From Riemerella anatipestifer (GTDB taxonomy: Bacteria > Bacteroidota > Bacteroidia > Flavobacteriales > Weeksellaceae), in assembly GCF_009663465.1 (NCBI RefSeq), contig NZ_QXHU01000003.1, positions 1-64,000 of the forward strand: a DNA stretch of 64,000 nucleotides. Direction: 5' to 3'. A model generated the notes under the pieces. It did not search any database. It saw nothing but the letters and a program-made list of their open reading frames with translations, and was not told the DNA's origin. Position 1 is the stretch's first letter, and each line of letters begins with the position of its first letter. A program made the position numbers and the translations under genes. Of the stretch, positions 25,955-35,558 are shown piece after piece.

Positions 25955-26685
25955 TCAAATGATTTTTCTAGCCCATCTCTATTTTGTTCTACCTTCCTAT
26001 AAGAACTTGTACTCTTTGTCCCATTACCAAAAAAAACTGAAGACGTATACTTTAGTTTAGGATACTCCGTATATGGCAGAGACTCTTTTTTAAATTCAGT
26101 AGAATTAAACGGATTTTTAATATCTACATTTAACTTTTTAATACTGTTTAGAGACCATCTAAATAAATTATCCTCATCATAAATTTCATAAGCAATCCCT
26201 GGCAGATTAGTAAACTTCCAAGGTCCCCCTTGTATTGATGACGACATATCAAGCCAAATAATGTATTTTCTCCCTCTAAATTCAGCTTCAGCTCTAGTCA
26301 ACTCAACTTTATTGATTACTTTTTTTTCGCCCGTTATTTTATACTTAATAGGTAAAAAAACATCACTAAATAAATATTTTTTACCATTTATCTCGTCTCC
26401 AATAATATGCAAAGCATCTTCGTTTGAATACAACACGTATAAATAACTACTCTTATCAATTAGTGAAAATGTTGTATTACTACTATTTTCCCTCACTTGT
26501 TCACCAATCCCAAATTGAACACTGTAAAGTTTTTGTCCTTTTTTATCCAACTTAAGAGTCGCTGGAAATTCAAAAAACTTGTTTAATATGCTGTTTTTAA
26601 CCTCATACTTATAACCAACCTCCCAACTCTGACCATAAAACAGCACACAAAACAGTAATTGAAACATTACAATTTTTTTCTTCAT
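25942..26685 (-). CDS. GLPGLI family protein, operon partner
   Basis: This 247-residue protein has a signal peptide (KKKIVMFQLLFCVLFYGQSW). The family core reads KYIIWLDMSSSIQGGPWKFT then NLPGIAYEIYD, with AEAEFRGRKY before it. It is a diverged member: its WLDMSSSIQGGP replaces the usual WYTTDIPxxDGP, so the pair in this operon is not a recent duplication. First gene of the operon; a TACATTTG box in the upstream region (minus strand, about 26731-26738) is a plausible promoter. Confidence 0.82.
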   Translation of the reverse strand: MKKKIVMFQLLFCVLFYGQSWEVGYKYEVKNSILNKFFEFPATLKLDKKGQKLYSVQFGIGEQVRENSSNTTFSLIDKSSYLYVLYSNEDALHIIGDEINGKKYLFSDVFLPIKYKITGEKKVINKVELTRAEAEFRGRKYIIWLDMSSSIQGGPWKFTNLPGIAYEIYDEDNLFRWSLNSIKKLNVDIKNPFNSTEFKKESLPYTEYPKLKYTSSVFFGNGTKSTSSYRKVEQNRDGLEKSFEWEN

Positions 26686-27005
26686 ATTCTATTTATTACT
26701 TTCAATACTATAACAAAAACATCATATAACTTCACAAATGTACATAATTTTCGAACTAGAAAAGTATTTATTTATCGCTCAAAATCAAAAATATAAATCT
26801 CAAACACTCTAATATGTGTAATGGCGTTTATCAAATAATTAACATCTAACTAATTACACTAATTTCCACCACACTTAATACATCTTATTCCATTAAATAT
26901 TCTATTACAAAAAGACACTTATCTTGCATAAATACCAATTAGTATAGGTTAAGAATTTTAAAACAAGTGTTAATTATTTTGCTAATTTTGCAGTTCATTG
27001 TTTGA
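26686..27005. other. AT-rich divergent intergenic region with two promoter boxes
   Basis: This 320-bp region separates divergent genes. Minus-strand TACATTTG near 26731 would serve the GLPGLI operon. Plus-strand TAATTTTG at 26983-26990 would serve the flippase gene, 20 bases before its ATG. The DNA around 26731-26770 resembles that next to the array boundary (24314-24360). No gene or RNA was seen in the rest. Confidence 0.5.
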
Positions 27006-28481
27006 TTGATGAATGTTATTGCAAGACAAGGTATAAAATATTCTATAATAGGTTATTTAGGCTTCATAATAGGCACTCTATCCTCTATATTTTTATTTCC
27101 AAACGATTATGAGTTTTATGGAAAACTAAGGTATATTCTTCCTATGGCAGAGACATTTTTACCTATTATTGTCTTTGGAATCTCTTTTTCTAATGTAAAA
27201 TTCTTTTTCTCTGCGGAAAAACAAGGGCTCAACCAAAGTATGCTATCTCTCTCTCTACTGGCTGTAGTCTTTAATTTCATAGTATTTTCTGGAGCGTTCT
27301 TTCTAGCTTGTCTTCTGTTTCCCAGCCTTAAAGAAACTCAGTTTTGGAATATGAAATACCTCATATTACCACTACTTTTTTTGCTTTCTATTTCGGCTGT
27401 ACTCAACAAATATATTTCTAATTATAAGAGAATAGCAATCCCTAACATTTTTGAAAATCTATTTCCTAAAATAGCTAATATAGGAGCATTCTCGCTATTT
27501 TTCTTCTTAGGAGTTCCAGAATATGGTGCTTTGGCTTTTTTCCTAGGAATATTTGTATTGTCTTTGATAGGCTATTTTTGGTACAATAAAAAACTAACTG
27601 GGTTTAACTGGGATTTTTCTACACAATTTTTTAAAGCTAATAACACTTGGAAAAAATTTTTAGAGTACAGTTTTTATGGCTTTTTAGGAAACATAGGCAA
27701 CTATATCGCTATCAAAATAGATAATGTAATGATAAGCGAGTTTCTTAATTTCAAACTCAACGGGGTTTACTCTAACCTCTACTCTATTTTGCAACTTATT
27801 GCCGTACCTGCTATGGGGCTTTACACCATCTACGCTCCACTGATAAACCAATGTTTTGAAGAAAACGATATGGCTAAACTCCAAGCCTCTCATCAAAAAA
27901 CTTCTCTTAATCTTTTCTGTATTGGGATTATCCTCTATACCTGTCTTTTAGCTGGATTTCCATTTTTAGGACAGATGATTAAAAACGGAAACGAACTATT
28001 AGACCACCAATACCTACTATGGATACTAGGTCCTGCTATTCTTTTTGATTTAGCCACAGGTTTCAATGGGCATATTATTTCAATGTCCAAATACTTCAAA
28101 TTCAACATAGTAGTTATGCTGTTTTTAGCATTTGCTACAGTAGGGCTTAATCTCGTATTTCTACGCTATACCGATTTAGGAATTATGGGAATAGCCTTGG
28201 CAACCGCTATTTCTCTCACCACATTTAACATTATTAAAATTATATTCAACCGAATATATTTTGGGGTATTTCCACTTTCCTCTAAGATGTTGTATATGTC
28301 TTTATTATGTAGCGGAACAATCCTACTGATATGCTATCTACCCGCTTTACCTTGGGCAATAATAGACTTTATTTATCGCCCTATACTTGCACTTACTATC
28401 ATTCTCTTAGGCAATTATATATGCAAAATTTACCCAACTCAACAACTCATTGCACCTCTATTAAAAAAATTGAAACGGTAA
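27006..28481 (+). CDS. Oligosaccharide flippase family protein (Wzx-like)
   Basis: This 491-residue protein has about 14 hydrophobic segments evenly spaced from residue 10 to the end, with the conserved opening MNVIARQGIKYSIIGYLGFIIGTLSS and the middle marker IKIDNVMISEFLNFKLNGVYS. This is the layout of the MATE/Wzx polysaccharide flippase group, which moves lipid-linked sugars across the inner membrane. No glycosyltransferase genes are beside it, so it may work with unlinked genes for surface polysaccharide. In Bacteroidetes such single-gene flippases are common. Substrate unknown. Confidence 0.85.
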   Translation: MMNVIARQGIKYSIIGYLGFIIGTLSSIFLFPNDYEFYGKLRYILPMAETFLPIIVFGISFSNVKFFFSAEKQGLNQSMLSLSLLAVVFNFIVFSGAFFLACLLFPSLKETQFWNMKYLILPLLFLLSISAVLNKYISNYKRIAIPNIFENLFPKIANIGAFSLFFFLGVPEYGALAFFLGIFVLSLIGYFWYNKKLTGFNWDFSTQFFKANNTWKKFLEYSFYGFLGNIGNYIAIKIDNVMISEFLNFKLNGVYSNLYSILQLIAVPAMGLYTIYAPLINQCFEENDMAKLQASHQKTSLNLFCIGIILYTCLLAGFPFLGQMIKNGNELLDHQYLLWILGPAILFDLATGFNGHIISMSKYFKFNIVVMLFLAFATVGLNLVFLRYTDLGIMGIALATAISLTTFNIIKIIFNRIYFGVFPLSSKMLYMSLLCSGTILLICYLPALPWAIIDFIYRPILALTIILLGNYICKIYPTQQLIAPLLKKLKR

Positions 28482-28563
28482 TTTTTATTTAACTTTTTTT
28501 AACACCAACCTGATGTTTGATGTTAAGTATTTTTTTCTACCTTTAGCAAAAAAATAATTAATT

Positions 28564-29427
28564 ATGAAACAGTTTATTCTATCAACCCTTTGTTTATTTA
28601 TAATGAACTGGGGCTGGAGTCAAAACCAAAGATTCACTTATGAGTACAAATTTGCTGTAGATTCTACTAAAAAAGACTCTCTAATTTCAGAAATTATGAA
28701 TTTAGATGTTTATAAGGAAAAATCGGTATTCTACAGTAAAATAAAACAAGAAAACGATTCTATAATCAATCAAGAATTTAAAAAACAAAGTCAAATTTCT
28801 TCTGATAAAATCATTAATCTTAGTCATCTAAAAAATATGAAAAGAGCCAAGGTTAATGACTGGGTACTAAAAACTTATCCTAATTATGAAGTAGAACTTT
28901 ATACCAAAATAGGTTTTGATGATTATGCCGTACGTGACGAAAGAAAAATGCAATGGAAAATCGCTCCAGAACACGAAACCTTTAAAAATTGGAAAGTTCA
29001 AAAAGCCACCACTGAATTCGCAGGTAGAAAATGGACAGCGTGGTTCACTACAGATATTCCTATTCCAGACGGACCATACAAGTTTCACGGTCTACCAGGG
29101 TTAATTGTAAAAATGGAAGACCACCAAAAAATGTTTTCATTTGAACTCATTGGTAGCCAAAAAATAAACAATACTCAAGAAGTGAACCTTACCGACAAAC
29201 TAATAAATTTAGTTAAAATAGACAGGAAACAATTCAAGAAAGCATTTCAGGAAAACCGTTCAGACCCTGCTAAATCTTTTAGAATGATGGGAAGTAATGT
29301 AGTGTTAAAAGCCTCTATCAACGGAAAAGAAGTTTCTCAAAGCGAACTCATCAAAAAGATGGAAAAAAGTGCTAAAGAAAAGATGAAACGAGAAAATAGT
29401 TTCATAGAGCAAGATTGGATAGAGTAA
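28564..29427 (+). CDS. GLPGLI family protein, third copy
   Basis: This 287-residue protein has a signal peptide (FILSTLCLFIMNWGWSQN). The complete family core reads KWTAWFTTDIPIPDGPYKFH then GLPGLIVKMED. It is the clearest member here and gives the full GLPGLI word. The C-terminus is Lys/Glu-rich. A TACCTTTA box with TTG about 18 bases upstream (28517-28545 region) suggests its own promoter. It is transcribed away from the other two GLPGLI genes, with the flippase between them. Function unknown. Confidence 0.88.
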   Translation: MKQFILSTLCLFIMNWGWSQNQRFTYEYKFAVDSTKKDSLISEIMNLDVYKEKSVFYSKIKQENDSIINQEFKKQSQISSDKIINLSHLKNMKRAKVNDWVLKTYPNYEVELYTKIGFDDYAVRDERKMQWKIAPEHETFKNWKVQKATTEFAGRKWTAWFTTDIPIPDGPYKFHGLPGLIVKMEDHQKMFSFELIGSQKINNTQEVNLTDKLINLVKIDRKQFKKAFQENRSDPAKSFRMMGSNVVLKASINGKEVSQSELIKKMEKSAKEKMKRENSFIEQDWIE

Positions 29428-29493
29428 TCCTATTTAGTCCCTTATTTATAATCAATCTAAACTCATTAAAACAGCTATTCCGTGTAAAATTCG

Positions 29494-29501
29494 TATTTTT
29501 G
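29494..29501 (+). promoter_or_regulatory. -7 box of the aconitase gene
   Basis: TATTTTTG fits TAnnTTTG and lies 42 bases before the ATG at 29544. No perfect TTG partner is visible. Confidence 0.45.
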
Positions 29502-29543
29502 TGATACTAAATTTTGAATACGAAAAATAAATCATTTAATAAT

Positions 29544-31811
29544 ATGACTTTTGACTTTGATATGATTAAGAAAGTTTACTCTGATTTTGAGAACAGAGTA
29601 AACGCTGCGAGAGAGTTTATGGGAAGACCTCTTACCTATTCTGAAAAAATCCTTTGTGCTCACCTTTTTTCTGAACAGAAACCAGAAGCTTTCAAGAGAG
29701 GAGAATCTTATGTAGATTTTGCTCCAGATAGAGTAGCAATGCAAGATGCTACAGCACAGATGGCTCTTTTACAGTTTATGCAAGCAGGTAAGGCTAAAGT
29801 AGCAGTACCTTCTACAGTACACGCAGACCACCTTATACAGGCTCGTGTAGGAGCAGATAAAGATTTACAAGAAGCTGAAAATAAAAACAACGAAGTTTAT
29901 CAATTCCTTCAATCGGTATCTAACAAATACGGTATTGGATTCTGGAAGCCGGGAGCTGGGATTATCCACCAAGTAGTGTTAGAAAACTATGCATTCCCTG
30001 GTGGTATGATGATTGGTACCGACTCTCACACGCCTAATGCTGGTGGTTTAGGTATGGTAGCCATAGGTGTAGGTGGTGCTGATGCTGTAGATGTAATGGC
30101 AGGAATGCCGTGGGAACTTAAATTCCCAAAAATGATTGGTATCAAACTTACAGGTAAACTTAACGGTTGGACTTCTGCTAAAGATGTTATCCTAAAAGTA
30201 GCGGGTATCCTTACCGTAAAAGGAGGTACTGGTGCTATTGTAGAATACTTTGGCGAAGGTGCAGAAGCTTTATCTTGTACAGGTAAAGGTACTATCTGTA
30301 ATATGGGAGCAGAGATAGGTGCTACCACTTCTATTTTTGCTTACGATAATAATATGGGAGAGTATCTTCGTTCTACAGGTAGAGCAGATTTAGCCGAGGC
30401 TGCCGACGCTATCAAAAATGTACTTCGTGCAGATGAAGAGGTTTACGCTAATCCTGAAAAATATTACGACCAAGTTATTGAAATCAACCTTTCTGAATTA
30501 GAACCACACTTAAACGGACCTTTCTCTCCAGATATTGCAACACCTATTTCAAAAATGAAAGAGGAAGCAGAGAAAAACGGTTGGCCTACTAAGGTTGAAG
30601 TAGGGTTAATTGGTTCTTGTACTAACTCTTCTTACGAAGATATTTCTCGTGCTGCTTCCGTAGCGAAACAAGCTCAAGAGAAAAACTTAAAAGTAGCTGC
30701 AGAATACACTATCACTCCAGGTTCTGAACAAGTAAGATTTACTGTAGAAAGAGATGGCTATTTAGATACTTTTGATAAAATCGGAGGTAAAGTATTTGCT
30801 AACGCTTGTGGACCTTGTATCGGACAATGGGCAAGAGAAGGTGCTGAAAAACAAGAAAAAAATACGATTGTACACTCATTCAACAGAAACTTCTCTAAAA
30901 GAGCAGATGGCAACCCTAACACTTATGCTTTCGTAGCTTCTCCAGAATTAGTAACAGCTTTAGCTATTGCAGGGGATTTAACTTTTGACCCTAGAAAAGA
31001 TAAATTAACTAACCAAAACGGAGAAGAAGTTTTACTAGACGAACCTCAAGGGTTTGAACTTCCTCCAAGAGGATTTGATGTTGAAGATGCAGGCTATATT
31101 GCTCCAGCAGAAGATGGCTCTCAAGTTCAAGTAAAAGTAGCTCCAGAATCTGACAGACTACAATTACTAGACGCTTTCCCTGCTTGGAACGGAGAGAATG
31201 TAATGGGAGCCAAATTGTTAATTAAAGCCTTTGGTAAGTGTACTACAGACCACATTTCTATGGCTGGACCTTGGTTAAAATACAGAGGACACCTAGATAA
31301 TATCGCTAATAATACCCTTATTGGAGCTGTAAACGCGTTCAATATGGAAACCAACAAAGTTAAAAATGAACTTACTGGCGAATATATGGAAGTTCCTGCA
31401 TCTGCGAGAGCTTACAAAGCAGCTGGTATTAAAACAGTTATCGTTGGGGACAACAACTACGGCGAAGGTTCTTCTCGTGAACACGCTGCAATGCAACCTA
31501 GACATCTAGGAGCTATGGCAGTTCTAGTAAAATCTTTCGCTCGTATCCACGAAACTAACCTTAAAAAGCAAGGTATGTTAGCTCTTACTTTTGCAAACGA
31601 GGCTGATTATGACAAAATCAAAGAAGGAGACACTTTCAACTTTGTAGATTTAGCTGAATTTGCTCCAGGTAAGCCTGTTACTATTGAGTTAGTACACACA
31701 GATGGTTCTAAAGATACTATCTTAGCTAACCACACTTACAACGATGGACAAATAGGTTGGTTTAGAGCTGGTTCTGCATTGAACTTGATTAAACAACAGC
31801 AACAAAAATAA
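29544..31811 (+). CDS. acn: Aconitate hydratase
   Basis: This 755-residue enzyme interconverts citrate and isocitrate in the TCA cycle using a [4Fe-4S] cluster. Cluster cysteines are seen in [18 protein letters not shown] and [16 protein letters not shown]. Substrate sites include [15 protein letters not shown] and [21 protein letters not shown] in the swivel domain. The length and layout match the mitochondrial-type aconitase of Bacteroidetes. I chose ATG at 29544; the frame begins 10 codons earlier with TTG but lacks support. The gene is followed by a strong terminator shared with cca. Confidence 0.96.
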   Translation: MTFDFDMIKKVYSDFENRVNAAREFMGRPLTYSEKILCAHLFSEQKPEAFKRGESYVDFAPDRVAMQDATAQMALLQFMQAGKAKVAVPSTVHADHLIQARVGADKDLQEAENKNNEVYQFLQSVSNKYGIGFWKPGAGIIHQVVLENYAFPGGMMIGTDSHTPNAGGLGMVAIGVGGADAVDVMAGMPWELKFPKMIGIKLTGKLNGWTSAKDVILKVAGILTVKGGTGAIVEYFGEGAEALSCTGKGTICNMGAEIGATTSIFAYDNNMGEYLRSTGRADLAEAADAIKNVLRADEEVYANPEKYYDQVIEINLSELEPHLNGPFSPDIATPISKMKEEAEKNGWPTKVEVGLIGSCTNSSYEDISRAASVAKQAQEKNLKVAAEYTITPGSEQVRFTVERDGYLDTFDKIGGKVFANACGPCIGQWAREGAEKQEKNTIVHSFNRNFSKRADGNPNTYAFVASPELVTALAIAGDLTFDPRKDKLTNQNGEEVLLDEPQGFELPPRGFDVEDAGYIAPAEDGSQVQVKVAPESDRLQLLDAFPAWNGENVMGAKLLIKAFGKCTTDHISMAGPWLKYRGHLDNIANNTLIGAVNAFNMETNKVKNELTGEYMEVPASARAYKAAGIKTVIVGDNNYGEGSSREHAAMQPRHLGAMAVLVKSFARIHETNLKKQGMLALTFANEADYDKIKEGDTFNFVDLAEFAPGKPVTIELVHTDGSKDTILANHTYNDGQIGWFRAGSALNLIKQQQQK

Positions 31812-31828
31812 TTTGTAATCTGTATAAT

Positions 31829-31862
31829 AAAAAAAGCAGAGCCAATGGCTCTGCTTTTTTTA
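31829..31862. terminator. Bidirectional terminator between aconitase and cca
   Basis: AAAAAAGCAGAGCC, short loop, GGCTCTGCTTTTTT: a perfect stem flanked by A- and T-runs, between convergent genes. It can work from both sides. Confidence 0.9.
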
Positions 31863-31892
31863 TTATCTATTTTTATTATGCTGTGATAATTT

Positions 31893-33323
31893 TTAAATAC
31901 ATGGCTGCAATCCTATTTTTTCAGCTTCTTTTATTACGAAATCTTTAGCTTCTTCGGGAGTGTTAGAAATTTCACCTTCCAAAATTGCTTCTTTTACTTT
32001 CTCCTTTAAAATCCCAATTTCTCTACCTGGTTTTAGTTGAAACAAAGCCATAATTTCCTCCCCAGAAATAGGCGGCTGGAAGTTTCTTATTTGGTCTTTC
32101 TCCTCCACCTCTTTTATTTTTTGAGCAACATACTCAAAGTTCTTTCTAAAGCGTTCTTGCTTTTTGGCGTTTTTGGTGGTAATATCAGCTTTACATAATG
32201 TGAATAAATCCTCCAAATCTTCCCCTGCATCAAACAACAAACGTCTAAGAGCCGCATCAGAAGTATCATCTGTTACCAGAGCAATAGGCCTAGATGAAAG
32301 TTTTACCATTTTCTGCACATACTTTAGGTCTGCTCCTAGAGGCAACTTCAATCGCTGAAAAAGAGGTTTAGCCATTTTAGAACCTAAAAACTCGTGTCCG
32401 TGGAAAGTCCACCCAGTACCATCTACAAATTTCTTGGTAGGTGCTTTCCCAATATCGTGCAATAGTGCCGACCATCGCAACCAAAGTTTATCCGTATGTT
32501 TAGAGATGTTATCTACTACTTCTAGTGTATGGTAAAAATTATCTTTATGCGTTTGTCCTTCTATTTCTTCTATACCTTTAAGAGCGGTAAGTTCGGGGAT
32601 AATCTTCTCCAAAAGTCCCGTATCGTCCAAGAGTTTCAAACCTATAGATGGTTTTTCGGAAAGCATTATTTTGTTAAACTCTACCATAATACGCTCCATT
32701 GAGACTATCTTTATCCTGTCCGCTTCCTGTTTTATCGCATCTAGAGAATTTTGTTCCACCTTAAAATTAAGCGTAGAAGCAAATCTAATTGCTCTCATCA
32801 TTCTAAGAGGGTCATCAGAATAAGTTTGCAGAGGCTCTAGCGGAGTTTTCAGAATTTTTGACTCCAAATCATTTACTCCACCAAAAGGGTCCACCAAACG
32901 CCCAAAATCTTCCTTCCCTAAAGAGATTGCCATCGCATTGATGGTAAAATCGCGGCGTTTTTGGTCATCTTCTAGGCTTCCTTGCTCCACAGCAGGCTTT
33001 CGGCTATCTTCCGAATAGCTTTCTTTTCTCGCACCTACGAATTCCAATTCTAGCCCTTTCCACTTTATCATAGCAGTCCCATAGGTCTTGAATACCGATA
33101 CTTTCAGATTAGAATCCAGCTCCTTTGCCACCGCTTGTGCCAACTCTATCCCACTTTGCTCCGTTACAAAATCTATATCCGTAGGCACTTGTCGTTTCAT
33201 AAGCAAATCCCTCACATAGCCTCCCACAATGTACGCCGTCTGCCCTCTCTCCTCCGCTACTTTAGAGATAGTTTTAAACAGTTTAAGATTTCTATTCTGA
33301 TTAAGATTGATATATTTTTCCAT
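31893..33323 (-). CDS. cca: CCA tRNA nucleotidyltransferase with HD domain
   Basis: This 476-residue protein has the nucleotidyltransferase signature AYIVGGYVRDLLMKRQ followed by PTDIDFVTEQ, the DFTINAMAISL motif and the RNA-binding helical part LRMMRAIRFASTLNF. It also has an HD domain (WSALLHDIGKAPTKKF) that often has phosphatase or phosphodiesterase activity. It adds or repairs the 3'-CCA end of tRNAs. It converges on aconitase. The length is normal for Bacteroidetes. The frame is intact and all motifs are present. Confidence 0.95.
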   Translation of the reverse strand: MEKYINLNQNRNLKLFKTISKVAEERGQTAYIVGGYVRDLLMKRQVPTDIDFVTEQSGIELAQAVAKELDSNLKVSVFKTYGTAMIKWKGLELEFVGARKESYSEDSRKPAVEQGSLEDDQKRRDFTINAMAISLGKEDFGRLVDPFGGVNDLESKILKTPLEPLQTYSDDPLRMMRAIRFASTLNFKVEQNSLDAIKQEADRIKIVSMERIMVEFNKIMLSEKPSIGLKLLDDTGLLEKIIPELTALKGIEEIEGQTHKDNFYHTLEVVDNISKHTDKLWLRWSALLHDIGKAPTKKFVDGTGWTFHGHEFLGSKMAKPLFQRLKLPLGADLKYVQKMVKLSSRPIALVTDDTSDAALRRLLFDAGEDLEDLFTLCKADITTKNAKKQERFRKNFEYVAQKIKEVEEKDQIRNFQPPISGEEIMALFQLKPGREIGILKEKVKEAILEGEISNTPEEAKDFVIKEAEKIGLQPCI

Positions 33324-33642
33324 AAATTCTAAACCCCAACTAGCTATTTAACCCTGCAAAGATAAAAAAGAGAAAACAAACCCCCACCCTTTTGCTCCCA
33401 ATAATTAGGGCGTACCCCTCGCCGAAGCATTCCCTACCGCTCGGGTCAGGCTTTCGGCTTTATCTTTTTCTCGTCGTTCCTCCTCAAAAAAGGATACCGC
33501 CTCTATCCTTTACGCTTTAATATCCGTTTCTGTATGGAGTTATGGTTTCATTTTAGTACTTTTGCAGAGGATAAGTCAATGCCTTTATTATGAGTATTGA
33601 TTTACTTCCGTTCATTTTAGAATTAATAACAATAAAACACTT
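33324..33642. other. Intergenic region with GC-rich patch
   Basis: About 33395-33510 is unusually GC-rich for this genome, with words such as CCCTCGCCGAAGC, CCGCTCGGGTCAGGCTTTCGG and CTCGTCGTTCCTCCTC. I see no reading frame and no clean terminator. It looks like a dispersed non-coding repeat of Flavobacteriia rather than a gene. Confidence 0.4.
33557..33564 (+). promoter_or_regulatory. -7 box upstream of the RsmB-like gene
   Basis: TACTTTTG matches TAnnTTTG, 78 bases before the ATG at 33643. Confidence 0.45.
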
Positions 33643-34851
33643 ATGCAACTCATACACCGCAACCTACTTATTGGCATACACGACGCACTTAGAGAAACCT
33701 TTTTTGAGAAAAACAAATACGCCGACAAAGTCATAGAACGACTGCTAAAAGCCAACAAAAAATGGGGAAGCCAAGACAGAACGGTGGTTTCAGAGATATT
33801 TTATAACATTATCCGTTGGAAAAAACGCCTAGAATACTATATGGGCGAAGGCGTAAAGCCCAACAATATCTACAGGCTTATCCTCGCTTATCTACTTTGG
33901 AGCGAAACACATTATAAAAAGTTTGAAGAATTTGACGGAATTAAAATAGCCGACATCATCACCAAACTGAAAAAAAATACCGTTCCTACCAAAGCCATAG
34001 AACATTCTATCCCTGAATGGCTCGCGGAAACACTAGAAAAAGAACTCGGCGAAGCGTGGGAAAAAGAGATGATAGCCCTTAACCAACAAGCGGCTACCGT
34101 GCTAAGAGCTAACACGCTCAAAACAACGCCAAAGGAGTTAGTAGCAGACTTAAACGACGAGGGTGTGGAATGCTACAACCTCAAAAACTACCCAGAAGCC
34201 ATAGAACTAAAGGAAAAGAAAAATGTTTTTCTTACCTCTGCCTTTAAAGACGGATTGTTTGAGGTACAAGATGCAGGGTCACAAAAAATTGCTCATTTCT
34301 TAGACGTTAAAGAAGGTATGAGAGTAGTAGATGCTTGTGCAGGTGCGGGTGGCAAGACGCTTCACATCGCTGCACTGATGAAAAACAAGGGACAAATTAT
34401 CGCTTTAGATATTTTTGAGTGGAAACTCGCCGAACTAAAACGCCGAGCTAAAAGAGCGGGAGCTCACAACATAGAAACTAGATTTATAGAAGACAACAAA
34501 GTCATTAAAAGGCTACACGAAAAAGCCGACCGCCTCTTGCTAGATGTACCTTGTTCTGGGTTGGGCGTTCTAAAAAGAAACCCCGATTCTAAATGGAAAA
34601 TAGATACCGATTTTATAGAAAGAATAAAGAAAGAACAGCAGCAAATTCTCCAAGATTATTCTAAAATCCTAAAAAAAGGAGGCAAGATGGTGTATGCTAC
34701 CTGCTCTATCCTACCCTCAGAAAACCAAAATCAGGTAAACACATTCTTGGCTACAAACCCTAACTTTAGACTTATCAAAGACCAAAGCCTCCTCCCTAGC
34801 GAGGGCTACGATGGCTTTTATATGGCGCTTATAGAAAGATTGGAAGATTAA
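33643..34851 (+). CDS. rsmB: RsmB/NOP-family RNA cytosine-C5 methyltransferase
   Basis: This 402-residue protein has an N-terminal NusB-like helical part and a class I SAM methyltransferase part. The latter has VVDACAGAGGKTLHIAALM (SAM loop), DVPCSGLGVLKRNPDSKW (first catalytic Cys) and KMVYATCSILPSENQ (second Cys). Such enzymes methylate cytosine-5 in 16S rRNA or tRNA. Both catalytic cysteines are present. The exact target cannot be told from sequence alone. It has its own promoter and a strong terminator. Confidence 0.9.
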   Translation: MQLIHRNLLIGIHDALRETFFEKNKYADKVIERLLKANKKWGSQDRTVVSEIFYNIIRWKKRLEYYMGEGVKPNNIYRLILAYLLWSETHYKKFEEFDGIKIADIITKLKKNTVPTKAIEHSIPEWLAETLEKELGEAWEKEMIALNQQAATVLRANTLKTTPKELVADLNDEGVECYNLKNYPEAIELKEKKNVFLTSAFKDGLFEVQDAGSQKIAHFLDVKEGMRVVDACAGAGGKTLHIAALMKNKGQIIALDIFEWKLAELKRRAKRAGAHNIETRFIEDNKVIKRLHEKADRLLLDVPCSGLGVLKRNPDSKWKIDTDFIERIKKEQQQILQDYSKILKKGGKMVYATCSILPSENQNQVNTFLATNPNFRLIKDQSLLPSEGYDGFYMALIERLED

Positions 34852-34865
34852 CAACAAAACATTAT

Positions 34866-34900
34866 AAGGTCGTTTAAACTTGTTTTAAACGACCTTTTTT
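34866..34900 (+). terminator. Terminator of the RsmB-like gene
   Basis: AAGGTCGTTTAAA, five-base loop, TTTAAACGACCTT, then a T-run; perfect stem 15 bases after the stop codon. Confidence 0.88.
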
Positions 34901-35061
34901 AAAACTAAAAAACACCTAGAATTTCTAATTTATCAAAAAAAAACTTGCATACTTCCGCAAAAGGTAATATGTTTGTCCCAGTTTATGACACGCAGTACCA
35001 ACCACATACAAAAAAGTGTAAAAAAGTTGCAAAATTATTTGGTAGTTCCAAATAATTGTGT

Positions 35062-35097
<36 letters not shown>

Positions 35098-35321
35098 GAG
35101 CTACACGCGTACGCGTAGTATACTACTTTTTATCTAAATTTTTATCATCAATCATAAATAATTTTCCTCTAGCTTCCGTTAGGGGCATTTGGCATTTAGC
35201 ACACGCTAAGTTTTGTTTTCATAAATATCCGCTAGAAGTCCGTCTTTTTCATAAGTTAAATTGGTTGTTTGGGTTTGGGGCTTCTAGCGTACAGAGAGGA
35301 TACTCTGTTCTCTCTATCTTA

Positions 35322-35368
35322 GCCTTTCCTCTCGTTTTGTGTGTGTTTAGAGGGGAAAGGCGTTTTTT
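35322..35368 (+). terminator. Terminator-like hairpin
   Basis: GCCTTTCCTCTC and GAGGGGAAAGGC form a 12-bp stem with one G-T pair, followed by GTTTTTT. No gene ends just before it, so it may end a non-coding transcript. Confidence 0.55.
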
Positions 35369-35389
35369 CATTGATTCAAGGGGCAAGAA

Positions 35390-35464
35390 TTCAAGGTTTA
35401 AAGTTCAATGTTTAAGGTTGAATAAGCGTACATATCCCTTAAACCTTAAACATTGAACCTTGAA
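35390..35464. repeat. Imperfect inverted repeat
   Basis: TTCAAGG at 35390 plus TTCAATGTTTAAGGTT at 35404-35419 is complementary to AACCTTAAACATTGAACCTTGAA at 35442-35464, with a seven-base bulge on the left arm. It could form a large hairpin 95 bases before a surface protein gene. Confidence 0.75.
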
Positions 35465-35558
35465 CAGCTTCAGCTTCTTAAACCGAACCTCCAACCTCCA
35501 ACCTCTAATATTTAGCATCTATAAACTTTAAATATCAACAATTTTAAAATTAAATATT

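Noticed and set aside
29532-31505. Antisense frames inside aconitase
   Set aside because: All lie wholly within a well-supported gene and show no features of their own.
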